Source: Saccharina japonica
Lineage: Eukaryota > Sar > Phaeophyceae > Laminariales > Laminariaceae
Direction of reading: 5' to 3'
Length of the DNA stretch: 64,000 nucleotides
Assembly (NCBI GenBank): GCA_008828725.1
Contig: MEHQ01003141.1
Span: forward strand, 28,648-92,647
A program made the translations under genes and the position numbers. The notes beneath the pieces were generated by a model. The model was not told the DNA's origin. It did not search any database and saw nothing but the letters and a program-made list of their open reading frames with translations. Below are positions 1 to 57,130 of this stretch, piece by piece (within the stretch, counting starts at the first letter, position 1; every line of letters begins with the position of its first letter).

Positions 1-539
1 CCTACTGGTAATTGTAGTCGCGTGCGTTCTGGAGTCGTACGAAACTTATGTATGTAGGACAAAAATTCACATACGTACATGGGTATTTTCATTCGAGATA
101 CGCGACTGTGTGGCACTGCACTGCAACGCCAACCATGGCCTTGCTTGGCCTGCTTGCTGCCTGCACCTGTGCCATAATTCACATAAGCTATTGACAGCAT
201 CCAGCGCAAAGCGAAGTAGTCACCCCCCCGGTGCCCGCCTCTCGACGCCCCCCAACAGTTTAATAGGCGTCAAACACCCTTGCCATTAGTATGATTCGCT
301 GCAAAATCAGGCCAAGCCAAGCCGTTTTACCCCCCACCCCCCCCCTCGCCAAGCGCGTCGACGTGACTCTTTGCTCATTCAATAGCACCCTCGCTTGAAC
401 AAGATTCGCTACAAAATCAAGCCAGGCCAGCCTCCCCCCCTCCCCGTGTCCCGCAGTCCAGGGCTAAGACTAGTCCTGCAAGAACAACAAAAACATGCGA
501 AGAAATAGAAACCCTCGGCTTTTTCTTTGCGTGCACAAT
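1..539. other. no gene seen; region 3' of SPCS1
   Basis: This stretch lies downstream of the SPCS1 stop codon. It has several C-rich runs (near 230, 250, 330 and 435) and no reading frame or repeat family that I recognise. It may hold the SPCS1 3' untranslated region, but I see no clear polyadenylation signal on the minus strand. Confidence 0.4.
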
Positions 540-653
540 TTAGTCATCTGCTTCGGCCGCGGCCCCCACTGGCATGACTCCCTCTCTAGGCGGCAGCTGG
601 TCCAACCATTTGGTGGGGTTTCGGTTGAACATTGGCCAGTCCGGCACCACAAG
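540..653 (-). CDS. SPCS1: SPCS1 exon 4 (C-terminal motif and stop)
   Basis: Thirty-seven codons and a TAA stop. PDWPMFNRNPTKW is the most conserved motif of the family; the tail EGVMPVGAAAEADD is acidic. The acceptor is GCACGACCAG. Confidence 0.85.
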   Translation of the reverse strand, partial: LVVPDWPMFNRNPTKWLDQLPPREGVMPVGAAAEADD

Positions 654-3600
654 CTGGTCGTGCAAAAAGCAAAGAAAAGCGGTGGGCGGCAGGAACGGCA
701 CGCACGCGACAAGAGAGAAGAGACACAACAAGAGGAGTCAAATAAAAGGAATTCAACAGCACGATGTGTAAAGGCTGGCATGGGCTTTTAGTCCTAGCAA
801 TAATCAGTCGGGGGCCCAGGTAAACTTTTGGCTAATAATGAAGAGTCATTACACTGGGGAACAGCGCGCGGATGCATGTCATTCAGGCGCAATGTGGCCA
901 ACAAGACCGCCCTTCGTACAAACAGTTAGTCCGCAACACTGCGTGCATTGTTGAAAGTTCGCGTCCAGAAACACAATTGCCCTGAGGTCGATGCGGTGCC
1001 GCTCCTGCTCATGCTCCTTGCAACTAAACCCGGTAGCAAGTATGTTGGTACTCTTGTCAGGGAGAACTTCAACACCAATTAGTATCAATAATTTAGCGGC
1101 CCAGAGATGATACAACTACCAAACTACACTTGAACTACATGAAATGATATACCAGTAAGAAGTTATCTCACCAAAGGCCTAGGGTGAGCGATTTGCGGCA
1201 CGAGCAATAAGCATGCTGCGACCGTGCTGAATAACTCCTTGCAGTGTAGTTCCGGTACAAGATGTAGCATCCCCTACTCCAGCAGCGCCGGGGTGCTACA
1301 TGTACCCGATGCTGCTATCGTCATGCTTTGGTCCCTTTTTTGCCTCGTATGTCCCAAAAAGAATGACAACTACGTAATACACACCTCGGACACATCACCG
1401 ATTTTCACTTAATGATCCAGGTATTTTCAGGGCAGAGAGAAAGTCGGTCGCCCCGATGGTCTAGAGGTAACCTCGAACGCTTCTGAACGTTGATGTCTGG
1501 AGTTCGAATCTCACGTGGGTCGGACTTTTGAGTTTATTTGCAAAAATAAATAAAAAACGGAATCAACTGCTGAGAGCGCCAATTAATAGTAGCGTGGGTA
1601 GGCACAATTCGATGCGAGTCGACGAGGGAAGGAAAGGCTGAAGTCTTCTCGCGATAAAAATGTAAGGCAAGAACTGTAGTGGGGGAGGAGGGAGAGGAGC
1701 CCACTTTGTGACCCCGGATCTGAGTTACGACTAGGGAGGAGAAAGAAAGGAAGGGCGAAGATAATAAATGGGATGGACACAAAAAAAAAAAAAAAAAAAG
1801 AGATTCCTGATCTGTATGATCTACTATTGATAGCTCAATGTTGCCGCGTGGGAACCTGCATGGTCTAGAACAGGTTTCCTGGGTTAGTTTTGTACTACAC
1901 GTATACAAATCCTGAGCAACGTCTTATAACGGCAGGCTAGGATCTAATGTAGATGATTTATGTGTAGATGATCTATCTGTAGATTATATACGTGTAGATG
2001 ATCTCACCGACGTGTGAACTATTCCAATCCCTTTAGAACCGCAACCACGTTGTGGAGACAAACAACTTGAGCAGTAGAGTTGGATGATTATGCCTTACAC
2101 AAGAGAGGGGGTGGGGGGCCAAAAACACGTAAACCTATCAAAATGTCGAAACATGAAAGGGCAAAAAAGTCACAAACAACGGAGAGCCTCGAGCAAGGAC
2201 ATAGCCGTGCAATATGCACAAAGCCAACACTCACAATAATAGACAGCACGACACCCGCAGCCCACCCCATAAGCGTGTACGTGAAGTCTCCCATGACAAA
2301 GCCGATGACCCATCCCAAAGCCTGCCAAGTCATGAGAAAGGCAAGGTGAAGGTTTGCTGGCGTAGTCGCATGTGCGCCAGATATTTAGCGATAGACAGTG
2401 TAACGGTTTATTTAGCGATGGACAATGTAACGGTTTCCTATATACAGCGGTTATTCGTCTTGAAAGTGCCTAGTGCCTACGGTGATTGCGCCACTTATTT
2501 GTCCACAGTACAGTTTACATGATTTATCTACTCCAATAGTTCTACTTGTCCAACTCTATTTTTAAGTTATTGGCCGCCCCCAAAGAAAGTGGGTGCAGTT
2601 GTGGAGGGGTCAATACCACACACCTCCTGGAGGAAAACAATAATAATGTTATCGCTTCAAACCATTAATAAGTAATTCATTCACACTGCGTAACTCAAGA
2701 CGTTAACTACTAATTTTCACGCACCCATATCCCCCATATATACATGCCTCCGTTCAACCAAACGGAGGCGATGGTGGGAAAACTACGTGGCCTCAACGAC
2801 CAGCATAACGACCACCGAGAGGAAAGCGGTACATGTTTGTATTGTATGCATGGTATTGTATTGTATTCATGTGTCTATTGATATTATTACTGACAGCACA
2901 CGATACTCAGCAACATGCTCCAACGAAACGATAGTAGGATCAAGCCGCCTCTACCGTTTGCTGGAACCATTCGCCACTTTACAACCTATCGATACCATGT
3001 TCCTAGTTCCTACCCCTAACCCTAACCCAATACGTACACATGGCGGGTGGTAACGACTACGAGCGGGATGGCAAAGAGGCAAGAGGTGCTCTCCGACTGC
3101 TGTTACGATGTGCACTGCTGCTGCTCTCCGCAGTCAGGAAGCAAGGCCACTCTTGCTGCTTCCGTCTGGAACTCACCCCTAGCAACAGAACGATGTAGCA
3201 GTACAGGTTTTCCGCCAACAGTTGCCCCTTGAAGTCCTGTCACACCGGTACGAAACACACCAAAGACACGTGGAAGACGATCGTGAAATACACCGAAGAC
3301 ACGTGGAAGACGATCGCAACAAGCACATCGCGCAATTTCGTAGGGCTGTGAGTTGGCTGGAAGCGTGAACTTGAGGGGGTTGTAAATTATTTGGGTGGAT
3401 AATGATTATACTACGAATGGACGTCCGTAATTGTTGGCTGCCTTTTCTCGATATAAAAAACATCAACATTCCGAGCCACAAACAAACGCATTTTATCAGG
3501 TACAACAACGCAGAACTCCGCAATTGATTGCAAGGAATCGACTGTACTGCTGTCTACCCGTACATAGGCATATAGCCGATCATAGTCAGCCAACTCACAA

Positions 3601-4336
3601 CTACTCGTAGTGCTAATACTTGCACACGGACGGTGGAGATCAAGGCCGGAGCAACGTGTTACGCCCTTGGCCCTTGGCACGCAGAGAACACGAGTACGTA
3701 CACTACCACCTGTGGAGCGTACATACGCTACGTACTACTACTGCTTCTGTCAGAGGGGAGTCTATTTGTAATCTGCATCAGGTACTTCAGGCATGTATGG
3801 TATGCAAACAGCAGAAACGGCTCATTGGCACCGAAACCGAGCGTGATCTGCTGTAGGACACGAAAACCTCCCCATGCGGTAGGACTTGAGGTGTCGTGTG
3901 ACGAGTGGCGTGCGGTCGACGGGCGTAACACAGCAGCAACACGCGCTGCTGCTTCTGGTGCTGTTGGTGCTGAAAGCGGCTCAAATGCCCACAGCTTCGT
4001 TCTGTACGAGTCTGTCAAAGCAGTAAGCTGACGCACGGTCGACACAGACCGGCCAAACGATGCTACAAGCGCAACATAACTGTTATCGGTGCAGCTTGGC
4101 CGTCGGACAAACTCAGTGTGCTCAGCAGGCAGCGAACCAAGCAGTATCAGATGCGGAGCCTTCTGCTACGAATGCTGCTTCTCTACAACTTAGTAGATAT
4201 GAAGCCTGTAAGCCGTAGGCTAGGTTCAGGTGTAACTTGGGCGTGCAGAGCTGTCTGCAAGAATCCACGCCTTCAAGTTGAAACCAACGCTTTCTATCGG
4301 TGGAAATAACTACCGGTCTGCGCTTTTTCTCACCAT
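540..4336 (-). CDS. SPCS1: signal peptidase complex subunit 1 (SPC12 family), spliced
   Basis: The product is the small two-helix subunit of the ER signal peptidase complex, which associates with the catalytic subunit and influences which membrane segments are cut. Three minus-strand exons join in phase 0. The first reads DFKGQLLAE, the family's N-terminal D-[FY]-x-G-Q-x-x-A-E signature. The second holds the turn between the helices and most of helix 2 (ALGWVIGFVMGDF to VVLSII). The third holds PDWPMFNRNPTKWL, matching the animal motif PPWPIYRRHPLKWL, and then an acidic tail. Introns are GT-AG with pyrimidine-rich acceptors. The length, about 87 residues, is normal for the family. The start Met is the weak point: the frame before the DFKG exon is an acceptor, and the best candidate is an ATG placed directly before a donor at 4334-4336. 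Without that exon the supported span is 540-3236. Confidence 0.82.
1449..1799 (+). mobile_element. tRNA-headed SINE, full length with poly(A)
   Basis: The element has a tRNA-like head with an A box (TGGTCTAGAGG) and a B box (AGTTCGAATCT), a body of about 270 bp, and a tail of 19 A. The body (GATAAAAATGTAAGGCAAG and onward) is shared with copies near 56.8, 54.8 and 56.0 kb. The acceptor stem of the head does not pair, so this is not a working tRNA gene. It lies in the last SPCS1 intron. Confidence 0.85.
1800..2030 (+). repeat. dispersed repeat family E (GATC-rich)
   Basis: This copy starts just after the SINE poly(A). It contains the family landmarks: CTGTATGATCTA, a GGAACC core, CAGGTTTCCTGGGTT, and several TAGATGATCT units. 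Related copies lie near 16.3, 30.6, 40.5, 42.7, 50.9 and 54.3 kb. Confidence 0.7.
2235..2321 (-). CDS. SPCS1: SPCS1 exon 3 (helix turn and helix 2)
   Basis: Twenty-nine codons from ALGWVIGF to LSII. The acceptor ACTTGGCAG follows a strong pyrimidine tract and the donor is ATT|GTGAGT. The GF..GDF..T pattern aligns with GFIYGYVAEQFGWT of animal SPCS1. Confidence 0.82.
2372..3176. other. SPCS1 intron, no other feature recognised
   Basis: This stretch within the SPCS1 intron is rather AT-rich and has no reading frame of note. It contains a short run of telomere-like CCCTAA units at 3012-3030 (about three copies), too short to mean more than an interstitial remnant. Confidence 0.4.
3177..3236 (-). 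CDS. SPCS1: SPCS1 exon 2 (N-terminal signature, start of helix 1)
   Basis: Twenty codons begin DFKGQLLAEN and end in a hydrophobic run. The acceptor is GTGTGACAG after a T-rich tract and the donor is GGG|GTGAGT. The acceptor side carries two 33-bp tandem copies (3249-3315) of an intronic segment. Confidence 0.8.
4334..4336 (-). CDS. SPCS1: SPCS1 tentative exon 1: start codon directly at a donor
   Basis: On the minus strand an ATG is followed at once by GTGAGA, a fair donor in phase 0, which is the phase needed to join the DFKG exon. The rest of the exon would be 5' untranslated. This is inference from splice-site fit only; transcript data would decide. Confidence 0.3.
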
Positions 4337-4518
4337 CGTAGCTGTCGTGTTAGGGTAGAGATGGCTTCGTGCAGGTGGTGCTTGTGCTGTGGAGTTGCTG
4401 GAATCGACACCGATTGGAGTTATAGAGACGTGAGGCGTTCTTCTCCATGGGACATATCACGCCACAGGTAAACAGAGAGAGCAAGCTGAGACATGAGACA
4501 TCAAATCAGGCTTGAAAT
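4337..4518. promoter_or_regulatory. possible shared promoter between SPCS1 and pepN
   Basis: If both tentative first exons are right, only 182 bp separate two divergent start codons, so the two genes would share a promoter. I see no TATA box or other defined motif. This is inference from gene layout alone. Confidence 0.3.
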
Positions 4519-33692
<29,174 letters not shown>

Positions 33693-34110
33693 TGCGGGTC
33701 GGTGATAATCAAGATGCCGGTTGATGATCAACAGATGCGGGTTGATGATGATGGGATGCGGGCTGATTGTGACCAGAAGCGGGGTGATCATGACCAGAAG
33801 CGGGCTGATTGTGACCAGAAGCGGGCTGATCATGACCAGAAGCGGGCCGATTGTGATCAAAAGCGGGCTGAATGTGACCAGGAGCGGGCTGATTATGACC
33901 AGAAGCGGCATGATTTTGATCAGAAGCGGGCTGATTATGACCAGATGCGGGCTGACTGTTACCAAATGCGGGCTGATCGTGATCAGAAGCGGGCTGATTG
34001 TGACCAGATATGGTCTGAATGTGACGATATAAGCGCGCTCATTGTGTGACCAGATGCGGGGTGATTGTAAACGGATGCGGGCTGATGATGATCAGATGCG
34101 GGCTAATAAT
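33693..34110 (+). repeat. 21-bp minisatellite after the pepN stop
   Basis: Unit AAGCGGGCTGATTGTGACCA plus G, about 15 or more copies, more degenerate at both ends. In the pepN frame it reads KRADCDQ heptads and stays open to 34049. Confidence 0.92.
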
Positions 34111-36729
34111 GATGGATGACCAGATGTGTCGATGAGGGAGCGGGGCAGGGTCGTGTCGCTTGTACCGGAGGTGGGTCGCATGCGTGTGCCCCCGCCCCCC
34201 CTCTTCTCCCTGGTCTTGCGATCAGATGGACCAAGAGCGGGTTGGGAAGGTCTCGCTCGTTCTTTTTTTTGAGTTGATGAGCCATTTTAACCACGGGTCA
34301 CGCAGATTTTAGGGAACTGAACGAATGTGAGAACATCATCGTATCATCAAGGTAGAGGGGGTACTTTCGGGCTCGACCATGTCTCTGACTGACAGGGGGG
34401 TTACTCAACTGACGAACTATCCGAATTTTTTGGAATATCATTCGTGTTTCACTATTTGTATTCAAAACATACGTACCTGCGAGTAGCCCGCGCGTGGGAG
34501 TGGTCCTTCTCCGGCTGCGCGTGTTCACACGCGTTTCTCGATTTCGGTCTTTCGGTGAGGTAGGAATAGAGGTCCTCATGTGAGGTTAGCTTCAGAAATT
34601 AAAGGTGCACCCACCCCTATCGTACATACATACATGGCACGCATCGGAGTTACGTATTATGCGAGTGCAGCCGTACGCAATTACACCGCGTTTTGATCAC
34701 TCTTGGGTGTTCAGAAGTTTTTATCGCCCAGAAAAGAAGCTGCAAGAAAATTTATACCCCAGCAACCTTGCGGGGGTCACACCTATCCGCTGGGCGACGG
34801 CGCTCCACGCTCTTCCCCAGCCCTATCCTCTCCGGTGCTTTCCTTAGTAGTCGGCAACGTTCCAAAGTCTCTCTCCCTCTCTCTACTTGTAAGTCGCCGG
34901 TTACATGTATCACATGTAACGGTCGATCCTTTGGCACCCCCCCCCCCCCCCCCGCGCGTACATCGTAACACATGATACGGTACACCTGGCGGCTTTCCGT
35001 ATGACATATCTGCTGCAAGAACATCTTTGGATGTTTTCCTCCGTCGCTGGCAGCCGAAGGCCTTCATGGCAGTGTGTAAACCAGTATGAGCTGCAGGTGA
35101 TAGGCGGCAACATCTGCTTCGTGTAGCCTCGTGCTAAAAGAGCGTTGGGCGTCGGCTGCTGCAGAAAGGTATACGTATACGTACACATACGACCTCGTAC
35201 TTGTTTTACGCACTACTATTTGTGCAAAGGTAACCCTACCAGGGCAGACCCCTCCGGCAACCTTCAATCCCCGCGCCACCCTGTTGCTACCGTACTCCCT
35301 AAGAACAGAGGGGACCAGTCACTCTGATACCCGCTCCAGACGTTGTACGTAGAGCTGCAGCATACTGCAACATATTGCAGCATATTGCGGAACGGAAGCA
35401 TCAGTCGCCGATGCTGACGTCGCAACATCCCCAACAACATCGATCAACAGTCGTCGTCGCCACCGCCGCTACTGCCTCCGCTACGCGTATCAGCTCAGTA
35501 GCAACGCCACTCCCCATACCGGGTCAATAACTACGCAGGTTTACGCATCCATAGGACAGGAGTTGCTGGCTATACACTGCACTACCCATTATGTATCCTG
35601 CTTCTTTGGTTGCATGACTTATAAGCTAAGCAGTTTATAGTATTAATAGTGGCCAGCGCAATATACCCAGCATGGGTAATAAAGAGGCCGTTTTTTGCCT
35701 ATAAAGCAAAAATAAAACCTTTATATATAACGGGAGGGGCGGGGGTAGGGAGGCAGACGCGTACGCGTAGACACTACATATGTGCACCCCTGATAACCAT
35801 ACAGTAGGTTACAGCGTACTTAGCATGGGACACACCACATAATAAACTTTGCCCGATCCCTCCTTAGAGGTTCTTCTGCATCGAAGCCCTGGTGTACATA
35901 CGCCCCAGGCGGCCTCGGCGGCACGAAACTCTGCACGCCGTAACCTGCCATGCAAGAGCAACGAAATCGGCAAGGGCGTCAGTTTGAAGCTCTCCTCGAA
36001 CGTTCCTTCTGCAAGAATAATAAATAATTTGTGCAAGCACAGCAGAGTGACGAACGGCACAGCAAAGCCGGTATAACCGGTACGTAGCTGATATGAGGAA
36101 ACACGAAGAAACGACGTACGGCGGTACAGCAGCAAAACTGTTACAATAGACAGATTGATTGGTATATCAAGTGCGTAGGTTATCGCGTACTCGCGGCCGA
36201 CCTGTACAGAACGCACTCCCAGTAACGAGAGTACGTACGCGTATTACGATCAGTGATCAGGTCTTAGTGTGGTACTGGTACGTCGGTCACGTGTGCCTTC
36301 ACTTCCTCGAAGAATATGAGCTATCACCGCTACGAGGTACTCGTACTGGTATCGAATACGTGTGAAGCAAGTCGTACCGGGTACCAGGTGGGTAAGCGGA
36401 TAACGGACACCGAAAGTAGGATCGCAAGAAAGATCGTATCATACGCATTCGTCCTCTAAATACGAAACGGCGGGTCGACGTCGATGGTCGACGACGAAAC
36501 GGAACAAGATGTTTCTCGTTTGTTGCGGCGGTTTCATTTAGACCAAGAAACACGCCTCTGGAAAATCCGGGATACAGGGGATATATAATGTGCGATCGTC
36601 GATCGTGGTTCTCGTTGTTCATCGTCGCGTGTCGTTGCTTTTTTTTTCTCTTGGACGGCGTTCACTTCCCCTCTACAAGCGCCCATCCAGTAGTAGCAGA
36701 AGTCTGCCGACTAGCACAGAAGCGAGAGG
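34111..36729. other. pepN-ilvC intergenic region
   Basis: No exon with family support is seen. It contains a C tract at 34938-34953 and many short GTAC/CGTA-rich stretches. The last part holds the ilvC promoter and 5' untranslated region; no TATA box is evident. Confidence 0.4.
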
Positions 36730-52885
<16,156 letters not shown>

Positions 52886-52970
52886 AAAGGAAAACATCAT
52901 CGTTGCTTGCTTTTCGGTTTGGTGGGGGGTGGGGGTCGTTGGCGTGCAGGATGTTCGCAGGCAGCAGGAC

Positions 52971-53067
52971 TTGACCCTTTTAGAACTGCACTGTCCAGAA
53001 CTAAATAGTTCACTCTAATTCCAAGTGTTTTGTTCCCACATCGGAACGGCAGTCCTAAAGGGGTTAA
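52971..53067. mobile_element. TTAA-type MITE (family C)
   Basis: GACCCTTTTAGAACTGCACT at the left and ACGGCAGTCCTAAAGGGGTT at the right, downstream of the ilvC stop. Confidence 0.75.
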
Positions 53068-53344
53068 TGGGGGTGGGGGGGGGGAAGGCCGGCATGCAGC
53101 GAAGGTGTACGCTAGCACGCAAGACAGGACTTTCTTTGCTTGGACTTGAACTTCGTCATGATCGTTGTTTTGTCTTTTTTTTTCGTCTTTACGTTTTTTT
53201 TTTGTTGCTGAACGCCTCTGGGTTTTCTCTTCTTTTTCTCGGGTGGTTTCGTGAGAAAGTTTAGTTGAGAGACAAGGGGGCGGGCGGGAGGAGACGAGAA
53301 GGACGGACACGAGAGACTCCTTGAACCCGGGAGAGGGGGGGGCG

Positions 53345-53455
53345 GGTACTCATTTGTCATGCATGGCCGTAGTCGTATGACCACAATAGGCCCTCCTTCG
53401 TATCCCTACAATGCCGGGACGGAGCACGCCGGGTCGGGTTTTCACCGACCAGGCA
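53345..53455 (+). repeat. G-tract family A, copy
   Basis: GTACTCATTTGTCATGCATG to CACCGACCAGGCAGGGGG; note the family B-like first bases. Confidence 0.8.
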
Positions 53456-53943
53456 GGGGGGTGAGGGGTAGCAGGAGAAGCACGGCTTGATCGAAGTCTG
53501 TTTGTGGTGGGTCTACTCTTATGTCTGCTGGTAGTTGCGAGAGCGCGGGGGGCAGTCGTTAGGACCGCTCGTGCCCCCTAGTCGCGCCTTCCCGCGCATC
53601 GCGTGGCGTCGCACCACACAGCGTCGTATGCATAATATGGCGTTGGGTGGGCACAATGTCGGGGGATGTTTTTAAGAAGGTCCGCGGCGGTTTGCAGCGA
53701 AACAAACATTGAGCAAGGGATGGAATTAAAAACTTGAAAGGAAATTGATTTTATGTTTTGTGGTCGTGGAGGCTCGTCACTTGATCCGTTTTTTTCACAC
53801 GAAGAAGAAGAAGCGCTCCGAGTTTTGTCATAATCACGTGTTGTACGGCCTGCTTGCTGCTGTGAGGCACCCGCACAACCAATACAATTGCAAAACGAAA
53901 AGGTCGCCAAGATGACAACCCTTCAGTAGCTGTAAATCTTCCC
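53456..53943. other. no gene recognised
   Basis: A minus-strand frame of 110 codons (53578-53910) has no family motif or splice support. Nothing else is seen. Confidence 0.35.
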
Positions 53944-53944
53944 G

Positions 53945-54190
53945 CGCAGGCGAACTTCTCAGACGTGCCCGCATAAAATGGTGGTGTTTCTAACGAGGTA
54001 GGGTTTTGTCACGAAGCTGTAAGGCATTCGTTCCCGACGGTGAGACTATTATGGCTTCGGCTAACGGCGGCCACCACCCCGACCCGGAACTCTAACCCGA
54101 ACCCTAACGAGAGGCATGCCTGGTTGGTGTGCCACCCGGTCGTTGTGCTCTATTTTCAGTGCGGGCACATCTAAGGAAGTTCGCCTGCAC
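53945..54190. mobile_element. MITE with 30-bp ends GCAGGCGAACTTC..GTGCCCGCA
   Basis: GCAGGCGAACTTCTCAGACG at the left and its complement AAGGAAGTTCGCCTGC at the right; about 245 bp; single copy in the window. Short CCCTAA-like units lie inside and just beyond. Confidence 0.75.
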
Positions 54191-54227
54191 AAAAGATTTA
54201 CGCAAACCCTAACCCTTTACACTTTAC

Positions 54228-54352
54228 ACACCTCGGGCAGATGATCGATTCCCACTTGTTTATCCAGATCTTTCAGGTCAGATAGATCGATGATCTGTAT
54301 GATCTAGCTCGAGTTGCCGGAAGGGAACCGTATCACCTGCACGATCTTCTAT
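54228..54352 (-). repeat. dispersed repeat family E, partial
   Basis: CACACCTCGGGCAGATGATC, TCCCACTTGTTTATCCAGATC and CTAGCTCGAGTTGCCGG. Confidence 0.7.
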
Positions 54353-54547
54353 ATATGACATGGTTCCTGTTTTTCCTGTTTTTCTTGGAAAAAAGATGTG
54401 AGTAAATTGGGGGGGAAAAAACTCTCCCATATTAACGGCCCTGACAATGCTGAACCTCTTTGAGCAATAAAGATCAAGGCACGCACCCGGGGGGGAGAAG
54501 GGAAGACACCTTTCACTAGTCTACACTTTTTATTATATCTCTTTTCT

Positions 54548-56040
54548 TTCCAGCTCAAGTCGATTAAGGATTTTTACCTTCGACCTCTAGGCAAGCAAAC
54601 CTGCAGTCTGCAGTACCACAAACCAGCCTTTTTTGTCAATGAGTTTTACTCTCCAGCTCAACTCGTGGAAGGTTTTATCCTTAGCGGTCTTATGGACAAG
54701 CAAAATCACAGTCTAACGTTCAACAACAACAAAAATCAAATTACGTTTACTTTCCAGTTCAACGCGTCAGAGATGTTAGCCTCAGCGGCCTTCTGGACAA
54801 GAAAAAGTACCGTCTACTTTTTTTTTTCTTTCTTTTTTTTTGTCCATCCCATTTATTAGCTTCGCACTTCCGTCTTTCTCCCTCCCTACTCGTAGTCGTA
54901 ACTCAGATCCGGGGTCACAAAGTAGGCTCCTCTCCCTCCTCCCCCACTACGGTTCTTGCCTTGATTTTTATCGCGCAGAGGGTTCAGCCTTCCCAACGCT
55001 CGTCGACTTTCATCGAATTCTACGTACGTACGGAATTACACTTTTGGTTTTTCATCGCTTTTGCTTTCCAGCTCAACCCTTGGGAGAGTTTGCCTTCAGC
55101 GACCTGCTGGGCAAGCCAAACTACAAAACTACAGCCTTCGACAATACTTCGTTACGTCTTTTGTTTTGTTTCATCCCCTCTACTTTCCAGCTCAGCTCGT
55201 GGGAGGTTTTACCCTGAGCGGCATTCTGGACAAGCGGTGGTCACAGGTATCGTCCCTTCCCTCCCCCGAGACCATTGAGACAGCTACTAGTAACCCCACC
55301 GAAACAAACCGCACAAAAATCTCCAGTACTAAGGTAAACAACCCCTCGTCCCCATCGTGCCCTCACGCTTTACAGGGTAACATGTGTCTACCCCCCCAAA
55401 ACAAAAAAACAAAAACTCAAAAGTCATGTCAAGGGTCAATCAGCAATCACTCAACGATTCAAGTATTCGAGGGTACGTACAAGTGGGCCATAGTAGAGAA
55501 AGTATCCCGCCAAAGCGCCAACACGTTCACCAACTCTGCATGGCCAACAGCTCACCGTTCGAGTGCCGAAAGCCATAGTCTACGGGATTACACCTTTTTC
55601 ATCTGTTCATCTATTTTTACTTACCAGCTCAACTCGTGGGAGGTTTTACCCTTAGCGGCCTTCTGGACAAGCAAAATAAAAATAACTACAGCCTTCGGAA
55701 ACATTTTTTTTTTTTCGTGTCGTTTTTACGTGCCAGCTCAACCGACGGGGGGGGATACCCTCATCATCTCTTTGAACGAGAGAATTAATTGGCTACGTTT
55801 TTTTCTGAACAAGAAAATTAACAGGCTACGTTTTTTTTCTTCCCCACCCGTTTTACTTGCCAGCTTTAAAGTCACGGGCTCTTTTTTTCCACCTCAGCGG
55901 CCTTGTGGACAAAGCAAAACTACAAAACTACAATGGACAGCTATAATACCATTTTTATCTCATCCCTTTTGACTTTCTAGCTCAGCGCGTGGGAGGTTTA
56001 CCCCTCAACGGTCTTCTGAACAAGCCGTGGTCACAGGTGC
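54548..56040 (+). repeat. tandem array of exon-like units (about nine)
   Basis: Each unit has a pyrimidine tract, CCAGCTCAACTCGTGGGAGG, TTTTACCCTTAGCGGCCTTC and TGGACAAGC. Unit cores start near 54554, 54656, 54758, 55068, 55193, 55628, 55735, 55861 and 55980. The first bases look like a splice acceptor; two units (55193; 55980) end in GGTCACAG|GT, like a donor. SINE fragments interrupt the array. No parent exon is in the window. Confidence 0.8.
54818..55025 (-). mobile_element. SINE copy, 5'-truncated, inside the array
   Basis: Poly(T), then CCATCCCATTTATTA, ACTCAGATCCGGGGTCACAA and TTTTTATCGCGCAGAGGGTT: the reverse of the SINE body, without the tRNA head. Confidence 0.8.
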
Positions 56041-56165
56041 CGTCCTGTCTCCCTCCCGGTACGTGCTTGCATTTTTATCGCGCATACATAAGGTTCAGCG
56101 TGCCTATTGCTCTTCGATTTTCCTCGAATTTTGTGCCATCTCGCGCTTTCGCGCTTTCGGCGACG
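56040..56165 (-). mobile_element. SINE fragment
   Basis: GCATTTTTATCGCGCATACA and onward matches the middle of the SINE body in reverse; no tail or head. Confidence 0.65.
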
Positions 56166-56807
56166 GAACAAGACTAAAAACAAAAAGTGTATTTTGTAAT
56201 ACCAACACCAGCCGGGGTTCGTAAACCCAGCACAGCCGCCAAAAGGGCGGTAGTCTATCCGTTAGACTGTACTATATCACATGTGTGTATGTGCTGTATG
56301 TGCAGTGAAATCACAAACACGAGTGGAGCACCAGTAGCACTGTATAATAGTAGCCTTCGAAAGTCTAATATATCATAGCACACCTCCTACAGTATATGAA
56401 CCATTACAACACTCCAAAACAAACTAACCCCCCCAAACAACAGCAGAATCCATCGCGACACTCCAAGCACGGGCAGACCAAGGTGGTATATAGCATTGGC
56501 TTAATTAAAAGGCCATGAACCTCCCCCGGCTCTTGGCGCTGCGTTCGGTGGTGGTCGTCTTCGGGACGGGCCTGCAGAAGACAAAATTAGCAAAGCAAAG
56601 CATCAAAGCATAGCAGCATGGATGGGGCCGGCCAAAGCGAAGCGTCAAGGATCGAGGAAAGGACCAGACAGTGGCGCATCGTATTATACACCTTGGTATG
56701 TACATGGTATATATACATTCGTATGTACTTTGTAATAGGATTTTACTGTTGCGCCTTCTAATATTGTACAAAGTGTACACGCATGATACAACAGTTCAGT
56801 CCAATCT

Positions 56808-57130
56808 GCCCCGGTGGGCTAGCAGGTAACCACGAGGCCTGTTAGAGTCAAGATCGTGAGTTCGAGCCCCCCGAGTGCCTGCTCATAGGGACTTTTTCTC
56901 GCGAAACAATATCTTGACGTAGCGGAAAGCGCGAGAGCGTGAGTTAGCAAAATTCGATGAAGATCGACGAGCGTTGGTAAGGCTGAACCCTCTGCGCGAT
57001 AAACGTTAAGGCAAGAACCGCAGTGGGGGAGGGGGGAGAGGAGCCTACTTTGTGGCCTCGGATCTGAGTTACGACTAGGGAGGGAGAAAGACAGAAGTGT
57101 AAAGGTAATAAATGGGATGGAAAAAAAAAA
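56808..57130 (+). mobile_element. tRNA-headed SINE, full length with poly(A)
   Basis: Head GCCCCGGTGGGCTAGCAGG with B box GAGTTCGAGCCCC; body with GGCAAGAACCGCAGTGGGGG and GGATCTGAGTTACGACTAGG; tail of 10 A. Confidence 0.88.

Noticed and set aside
3012-3030. Telomere-like CCCTAA units (also near 54100 and 54205)
   Set aside because: Only two to three units each; too short to indicate a chromosome end.
53578-53910. 110-codon minus-strand frame
   Set aside because: No known motif, no splice context and ordinary composition; likely chance.
56196-56275. Clover-like set of three hairpins resembling a tRNA
   Set aside because: The loops do not match the A box or B box consensus on either strand.
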